Of a stretch of DNA of 64,000 bases, positions 58,122 through 64,000 are shown in pieces. The translations under genes and the position numbers were made by a program. The stretch spans positions 9,180,934 to 9,244,933 of the forward strand of contig JAJEKV010000022.1 of the NCBI GenBank assembly GCA_021234155.1. Reading direction: 5' to 3'. The notes beneath the pieces are model-generated. The model was not told the DNA's origin. It was given only the letters and a program-made list of their open reading frames with translations, and did not search any database. The first letter of the stretch is position 1, and every line of letters starts with the position of its first letter. The stretch is from Isoetes taiwanensis (lineage: Eukaryota; Streptophyta; Lycopodiopsida; Isoetales; Isoetaceae).

Positions 58122-58415
58122 TTATGAGGAGCCTCGCAACAACCGCAGCCGCTTTGCCAAGGACACGGGCCGATGGGCAGCATAGGAACTAGTAGGCGGA
58201 AGCTGTTTGAGGCGCTCTATTTCAGCTTTGACAAGGGTTTCTTTAGGATGTTCTTTAGCTAACGTAATAAGGCCACCACTTCCGGGCAACGATCCTTCGC
58301 TTTGGCCTATCATCCAGAACAAAATCAACTCCGACCAAAGTAAAATGACCTTTCTTTTGTTTGCATTTATCCTTTTAGGCCCCTTTTGGGTCAACAAGAT
58401 TCTGCTATATTCCAT
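58122..58415 (-). CDS. Unrecognised ORF, possible gene fragment
   Basis: The C-terminal half (LAKEHPKETLVKAEIERLKQ, then LPPTSSYAAHR and LAKRLRLLRGSS) has a natural amphipathic composition and looks conserved in style. The N-terminal half does not. I cannot name the family. It may be the last exon of a decayed gene. Confidence 0.32.
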   Translation of the reverse strand: MEYSRILLTQKGPKRINANKRKVILLWSELILFWMIGQSEGSLPGSGGLITLAKEHPKETLVKAEIERLKQLPPTSSYAAHRPVSLAKRLRLLRGSS

Positions 58416-58487
58416 CGATGTACCTGAAATTATCTACATTTACCGACCGTGGTATCCCCTAATGGGATGTTGCCGTGTGGTATCGCG

Positions 58488-58640
58488 TAAAAAGTATTAT
58501 CTATTTATTTATCTACTAGAAAAAGTGCCCAGCAACAGTAAAAAATATTATCTATTTATTTATCTACTAGAAAAAGTGCCCAGCAACAGTAAAAAATATT
58601 ATCTATTTATTTATCTATTAGAAAAAGTGACCAACGTTGC
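58488..58640 (+). repeat. Tandem repeat, three copies of about 51-54 bp
   Basis: The unit contains AAAATATTATCTATTTATTT, then TATCTACTAGAAAAAGTG and CCCAGCAACAGT. It occurs three times with few changes. On the plus strand it keeps a frame that repeats KKYYLFIYLLEKVPSNS. Confidence 0.88.
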
Positions 58641-58716
58641 TAGGCTTTTCGTTGGGCACAAAAATGTTGGAATTGTATTAAAAGTTATCCGTTCCCTAAG
58701 CCTGCCCTATCGCTAG

Positions 58717-60146
58717 TTATGTAATATCATCTAAACAAATCAAACAAGGTGCTGCGCACGGAGGGTTGCCCTCTATGGCCGGAGGGTGAAGTGGCTTAAA
58801 TCATAGTTCAAAGGCATGCTTTGTCAATCAATAAAAATTGCTACTTCAAGACAATAGAATATATGATACTTGTTTCTTATATGCCTGGTTTGCTGCATCC
58901 AGTGAGATTGCACGGCTTGGCACAGCTTGTAAAGAAGCATTTTGATTTCCCCATATTGAAGTCCTAGTTCACAATATTGACAATTGACTGCCTTAGCCAA
59001 GGAACTGTATTTGCTAAAAGTGTTGTATTCTTTGTGGAAAAGATGCAAAATATATCAACTGTATCTATTGTAAAAGGTTGCAAGGCACACCTATCGAGGT
59101 TTGCTAGTGGTCTAAGAAGCTCCGGTCACTGCTTCTTACTATGAACAAATGCGAGTCAAACCAAAAAGAATGTTTTGATAGTTAGTAAAGTACATTTTTT
59201 TAATTTGAAGGCTACATGAGATTGATGGCATTACCTAGTGGTCAGTCCAATACCACATTGAATTAGTAAAATTAGCTCAAATCTGAAGTCATTGAATTAG
59301 TAAAATTAGCTCAAATATGAAGTTTGTCTGGTTGATATGGGAAAATCTTGCTTGTAGATCGGTAGAGTGTCTACTATGGTTTGTGAATGTGTTCATCAGT
59401 ATATCAATTTTGGTATCGCCTAGGGTAACAACTCCAGAGGCTGGAGAATTTTGTTGTAGTGAGGGAAAAGTTTGCTTAAGTTGAGTGGGTCGCTTGTAGA
59501 TGTTGGCAACTAAGTGCATTTATGTAAGAACTATATGGCTATATGTATTCTATGCAAAAAAGTTGCAAGCATAAGAAGCAATCTCTTGAACAGCCATTGT
59601 TAATTGTTTGTTTGCAAAATTACCTTGTACTTGGCTATACCAGAATGGCTCTTCAATGTTGCAATAATTATAATAGGTGCTTTGAAGTTGGGCGTTTTCA
59701 CAACCCATCGTGCACTTTGTATTAACCGCACTTTGTATTAACTGATTAACTGTTGCATCTCATGCTCGACTGACACTCTCACAATTGGCTTTAATAGGCA
59801 TGGTTCAAATGTTAGACTGGGGAGTCCTGAAATAAATAGCTCCCTTTTAGGAAGTAACGAATTGAAGAATTAAAGGATGAGTACGATTATCATCTTGTTG
59901 AAAACATGGTACTAATATTTCAACATCCTTTCTGCTTTAGAGATTTTCTCCCTGGAATGAAATGGCAAGGTAGACGAAGCCGGCCTTTCAGTAACGATAA
60001 ATAACAAGATACAAGCAAGTCAGCTCAGCTTATTATATGTGTGGCATTTACAGCATCATCTTCAGACCAGAAGTTTTCTAAACGAGTAGTTGAGTTTTAT
60101 GATAAATGCTCTAATTATGAGGTATAATTCTAGATGGAGCTGTCAA
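58717..60146. other. Non-coding with one short tandem duplication
   Basis: TGAATTAGTAAAATTAGCTC, followed by AAAT.TGAAGT, is duplicated at 59259-59323. No gene is visible. Confidence 0.5.
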
Positions 60147-61866
60147 GGGGTGTAAATATGGTAATGCTACCCAAAAAAACGCGAAAGCACTTAGCACTTA
60201 AAGCACTTAAAGCACTTGGCTGCGCACGGCCAAAAGTCATGCCGTAAATGCTTCCTGCCTGTACTTTGTTCTCGGCTAAGTTAGATTAATAATTATCACC
60301 TCTGATACTCTCCAATCTTTGCATTTTGATGCCATGTAATGTCAAATTTTTTTTTTTGCTGAGATACATTACATGGCAGTTTCGATGTTGGATTGGTTTC
60401 AATAGAGTATGGAGAAAGTTAGAGAGAAAATAACAAACAAAGAAGACTGGTTGTCTGTTCAAAAAGAAGTAATGGAATTGCAAGGATAAAACTAAGAAGT
60501 AATGGAATTGCATGAATAGTATTAAGATTGTTTTAATACGAGACTAATTGCAAGAATGTATTAAGATTGCTTTGATACAAAAGGATCTCAAAACTCGATT
60601 AACAAAGCTTGATCAATAATGTAAATGACGAGGAATGTGAATGCACGCAAGACTACTCACAACAATATAGAACAACAATGATCATATAAAAGACAATGTT
60701 AACCCACTATTAGTGAAAATTGACCAACTTTGAGAGGTCATTTCTCCCGCATCCAAGCTCAGATTTAATTGATTTAAACTGCAAGAGAAAGGCCATAGTG
60801 TCTACTTTTAGATGCAGTTAAAATCATCAAAAATTATTCATTAAAACTCAAGATATCAAATTCTGAGTTTTGGTATATTTCGGACAAAAAAATCAGAACT
60901 CAACAAAAATCAGAACTTTGAGAGACTTGTTTCTCACTCCTCATAGTTCAGATTTGAGTGATTTAAATTGCAAGAGAAAGTGCTAAGTGTCTAGTTTTAA
61001 ATGCATGTGAGATCACTCAAAACCGATCAGCACCACTCAAGATATTAAAGTCTGAATTTTGTATATTCTTGTGACATCAATTTCTGCACCCAATCGTAAT
61101 GTAAAATCAGCCAAGTTTGAGAGGCTATTTCTCACTCCTCGAGATCGGATTTGTGTGATTTTGATTGCAAAAAAGAAAGAGACCGAAGTATACTTCTAGA
61201 TCAAAATGAAATCGCTCCAAATAGATTGGTAGAACTCAAGATATCAATGTCTGAGTGCTCGTCAATTTTCCCATTTGGGGAAAAAAAAAACGTAGATCTA
61301 GGATACAACATTAGAGATGCATAATACATTGAAAGAATGGAACAAAAATACTCTTAAGAAAAACAAAGAGTAATCAGATTGTCTCTTCTCACTTGATTTG
61401 AATCCTAAAAAAGCTTCTTCCTAGGTTAAATGGATGCTTTCAAGAGAGCTGCCCACAATTCAATCTCCATGCAAATGAGATTGAATTATCAATCTAAATC
61501 AAATTGCAATAAAACATTGTTAATTCACCTATGATTTCTATGCCGATTTGAACTCTAATTTGTGTTCTTATAATCGCATTGAAAAAGAGAAACTCCATCA
61601 ATCTTGTCCCGCCAAATGGAGTTCCCGCCAATGGAGTTCCCGCCCTTGAAGATCCTCGTCAGCGATCCTTACCATTTCGGAGATCTCCCACCGCGGGATC
61701 ATCCATCTCATCGATCCTTACCTCCACGGAATGATCCATCCTATTTCTGGAGTAATAACCCCCCGAGGTCGTTGAATGAAAAAGCACTCGAGGGTAAAGC
61801 ACCTAAAGCACTTAAAGCACTTGTCCGGATAGTGCTTTTTGGGTAGCATTACCATATTTACACCCC
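60147..61866. mobile_element. Non-autonomous TIR DNA transposon, 1.7 kb, possibly hAT-like
   Basis: Both ends carry a perfect 31-bp inverted repeat starting GGGGTGTAAATATGGTAATG and continuing CTACCCAAAAA. Inside each end the words AAAGCACTTAAAGCACTT repeat in direct orientation. The interior encodes no transposase. The GGGGTGTAAA start resembles many plant hAT ends, but the flanks (GCTGTCAA and AAGCTCCA) do not give an exact 8-bp duplicate, so the superfamily is open. Confidence 0.83.
60724..61285. repeat. Three diverged tandem repeats of about 185-200 bp
   Basis: Each unit starts near TTTGAGAG, followed by TTTCTC and CTCAGATTTG-like words. Next come a CAAGAGAAAG-like word and finally ACTCAAGATATCAA followed by TCTGAGT. 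Copies begin near 60727, 60911 and 61112. Divergence is high, so the tandem array is old. Confidence 0.7.
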
Positions 61867-61972
61867 AAGCTCCAATTTGGTTCAAAGATGTGTAGCAGCT
61901 ATTTTTGGTGTTTGCAGAATAAGACCTCACAACTCCTTTCCCATCTTAGAAGCTCTCAATGACCTTGAGAAT

Positions 61973-62520
61973 ATAGAATGCTAGTCGCAATCGTTTCCAT
62001 TGTAGCATTGTCAGGCGAGGATGACCCCTTTTCCAGATTTGCAGCTTGACGCTTTAAGATTTTAAATAATGAAGGGCCTGATCCTTCTGAACTTGCAGTC
62101 ATATTTCCTATAAACTTTGGTGGTCCAGACCCAAACTTGCTTTGCTCTGACATGGTATCTTTGAGTAATCTATTAGAAGCCTGCAAAGCAGATGATAGTC
62201 AATGAATGTTAAACGAGGATAATATGTGGTCCTTGTCTATGCATACCTCATCACCAAAGAAACCATGGTTTCTGTTACTGTCATCACAACCAAAAATAAA
62301 AGATCTGGAGTTCCCAGATCCACAGAAGCTCTGTTTATGAATCGATAACGAGGATGATAATGTTGCTCGTTTAAGAAATGTTGACTGCACAACAGAAGAC
62401 ACAATAACCCTCCAGTGAGCAACACCTTGAAACACAGATACCCATCAAGCATACCTTTAAACTGCATATCTTCTGATTAATTGTAGCAGAAGCTCGAGCT
62501 TCCAGAAAACCTGCAAAAAT
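61973..62520 (-). CDS. Unrecognised exons downstream of the helicase-kelch chimera
   Basis: Three exons join in phase 0 with good GT-AG sites. About 62460-62512 encodes FLEARASATINQKICSLK. About 62249-62377 encodes STFLKRATLSSSLSIHKQSF and ends HGFFGDE. About 61971-62181 encodes ASNRLLKDTMSEQSKFG to SILYSQ and again ends at a GTCATT donor. The protein is Ser-rich. I cannot assign a family. These exons may belong to the chimera upstream or to a separate gene whose 3' end lies left, toward the TIR element. Confidence 0.5.
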
Positions 62521-62759
62521 TAAACTGGTTTTAAATTAACAGAGCACAGAACTAATCACTGATTTGCCTTAATAGCATGCAAAACGACATAATCACCAGA
62601 TCACCTTACGTTTCACATCTGGTTGCATCAAGAAAAAGAAAAAAGAAGAAAAACAAAATCCATGAAGGCTTCCTGTTACAGACCATGTAAACTTTTCATT
62701 TTTGCAGACTAATGGATCATGCTCCATACTGAAGGTAATTAGATAGTTTATATTCGTAC

Positions 62760-63274
62760 CTTTCCTGAGCGCTGCTGCCCTTGAATTTCCTAAATGCAGC
62801 TTGCTATCCACTGCACTATTCCATGAATCGGTTGTCTGATTATAAATCCGCAGTTTACATCCATCCATACAATCCAGAGCATACAGCTGACTGTTTAAGG
62901 AAGCACTAGGATTGCGCCACCCACTAACCATGCCATCTGAAACAGGACCCCAATGATTTGTTGATGGGACATAAACCTCACTCATTACTTGCCGATGATT
63001 TTCTAATCCTTTTAAAAACCATCTGCCTTCATATACAACACCAATAAAGGGAACCATGGCCGTGCTCATTTCTGAAATATAGCACCATTTGTTCTTATTT
63101 GGATCATACACTTCAGCTGACTTTAGTGAACGCTGAGTGCCTTCACATTCCCCTCCTGCAACATAAAGACAATTGTTGATAACACAGCAACCAAAAAAGT
63201 GAGCAACCAAAAAAGTGACGGCGGCGGAGCATATCAGGGGCTCGATGCCATTTGTTTGTCCTTGCATTAGAAAC
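62760..63274 (-). pseudogene. Kelch-domain fragment (SAGL1/At1g55270-like F-box/kelch)
   Basis: From the junction near 63274 the minus strand reads ARTNKWHRAPDMLRRRHFFG. A 16-bp tandem duplication (CACTTTTTTGGTTGCT, about 63186-63217) then shifts the frame to CCVINNCLYVAGGECEGTQR. Kelch repeats follow: SAEVYDPNKNKWCYISEMST, GRWFLKGLENHRQVMSEVY, GMVSGWRNPSASLNSQLYAL and CMDGCKLRIYNQTTDSWN. The match to the plant SAGL1-type kelch protein is clear. No F-box is present. The fragment ends LHLGNSRA then a GTACGA donor near 62759. Confidence 0.82.
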
Positions 63275-63928
63275 AATAAAGATCGGCCTGCTGCAGTATA
63301 CCGAGCAGTTCTACCAACACGATGAATGTAAGAAGCCACATCGAGTGGGTGAACTACCCAATCTATAATTGGAAAGTCCAGTCCTCTTGCTGCTACGTCA
63401 GTGGCAAACATAATGGAATGCTTGGACTGACAAAACTTGAAAAACGATTCTAATCTTTGAGTTTGCTTCATTCTGCCATGTAAGCACATGACTGGAACAC
63501 CAGGTCGCAGATGTTTAAACACCTCATGCATAAATTTTAGCTATACAGTACTGTCTGGTTTAGACGCAAATCAAGTGTTCCCATGAAGCAGACATAGAGC
63601 ACAGACCTGCTTGCAACTTGTTAAAAAGACAAGAGTCTTTGATCTTATATGTGTTTTCTCAAAGCTCCAAAGCATGTCCAACTTCTCATGTAGTGCGACA
63701 AACATGGTTGTCTGCTGTAGACGTGTTGGAGTTGCAACAGTAGATTCTGCATGCACCGCAAGGTACTCAGTATCTTCAAACTAAGCCTTGCGAGATCCTG
63801 TACAGAACGGGTCTGGGTAGCAGAAAACAGAAAAGTCTGGCGCTCCTTTGGAATCTGTGCGAGGATGCTATTCAAGTGCCTGAAAAGCCCATGTCCAGTA
63901 TACGATCTGCTTCATCCAATACCAGTAC
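63275..63928 (-). pseudogene. DEAD-box RNA helicase fragment (RH32/DDX10-like)
   Basis: Two exons are visible: 63607-63928, starting after TTTTAAG with VLVLDEADRILDMGF (motif II), and 63275-63540, starting with LKFMHEVF. The intron (63541-63606) is 66 bp. Other motifs are RQTFLFSATQT (motif III), TLVFLTSCKQ, ATDVAARGLDFP (motif V) and YIHRVGRTARY (motif VI). Single missing bases near 63775 and 63885 shift the frame. The enzyme type acts in ribosomal RNA maturation in the nucleolus. The N-terminal half lies beyond the window edge; the C-terminal tail after GRSLLFL is replaced by the kelch fragment. Confidence 0.83.
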
Positions 63929-64000
63929 CTTAAAATGAAGCAAAATCTCAGAATTTCATGAGATTGCAATGTGTTATGATAAAGGAAAATTTTATTCAAA

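Overview
The window is nuclear DNA of a land plant. It shows GT-AG introns, an intronless PPR gene, plant-type Copia and Gypsy LTR retrotransposons, and fragments of plant LRR receptor kinase, SAGL1-type kelch and BAP31-like genes. Low gene density, nested transposons of several classes and long runs of decayed coding sequence fit a large, repeat-rich genome such as a fern or other non-flowering vascular plant. The species cannot be fixed from sequence alone.

Layout. 1-4860: a diverged direct repeat, a broken C2-domain (plant synaptotagmin/tricalbin-like) gene and an unrecognised acidic gene. 4861-13256: an 8.4-kb PIF/Harbinger DNA transposon with 28-bp perfect terminal inverted repeats and a TTA target duplication. 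It carries an intact DDE transposase, a spliced trihelix Myb/SANT partner gene and a captured LRR receptor-kinase fragment. 13594-15192: a two-exon BAP31-like ER membrane protein gene, just beyond the transposon end. 15871-18879: a PPR gene broken by frameshifts. 20346-20647: a short deleted derivative of a Merlin (IS1595/ISXO2-like) transposon. 21390-24330: a decayed cysteine-rich DDE-like transposase of a class I cannot name. 25158-31990: a roughly 161-bp satellite rich in CACGTG, interrupted by a nearly complete Copia element (25279-30935). 32441-32698: a small unknown gene. 33943-35449: a minus-strand FCP1/NIF-type HAD phosphatase gene with at least four exons. 35906-37624: unrecognised minus-strand ORFs. 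39430-51240: a Merlin transposase split by a 10.9-kb Gypsy element (40223-51131) that encodes two RNase H domains. 51385-53392: two unrecognised multi-exon minus-strand genes. 53400-60146: mostly non-coding with short tandem repeats. 60147-61866: a 1.7-kb TIR element holding three diverged tandem repeats. 61973-63928: a minus-strand chimera of a DEAD-box helicase (RH32/DDX10 type), a SAGL1-type kelch fragment and further exons.

The best candidates for something new are the Harbinger element with a captured receptor-kinase fragment, the Gypsy element with an extra RNase H between protease and reverse transcriptase, the Merlin family in a plant, the unnamed cysteine-rich transposase, the satellite packed with G-box motifs, and the helicase-kelch chimera. 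Many conserved reading frames are broken by single-base indels, and the two LTRs of each retrotransposon differ in clustered patches. Some apparent pseudogenes may therefore be consensus errors in the assembly.
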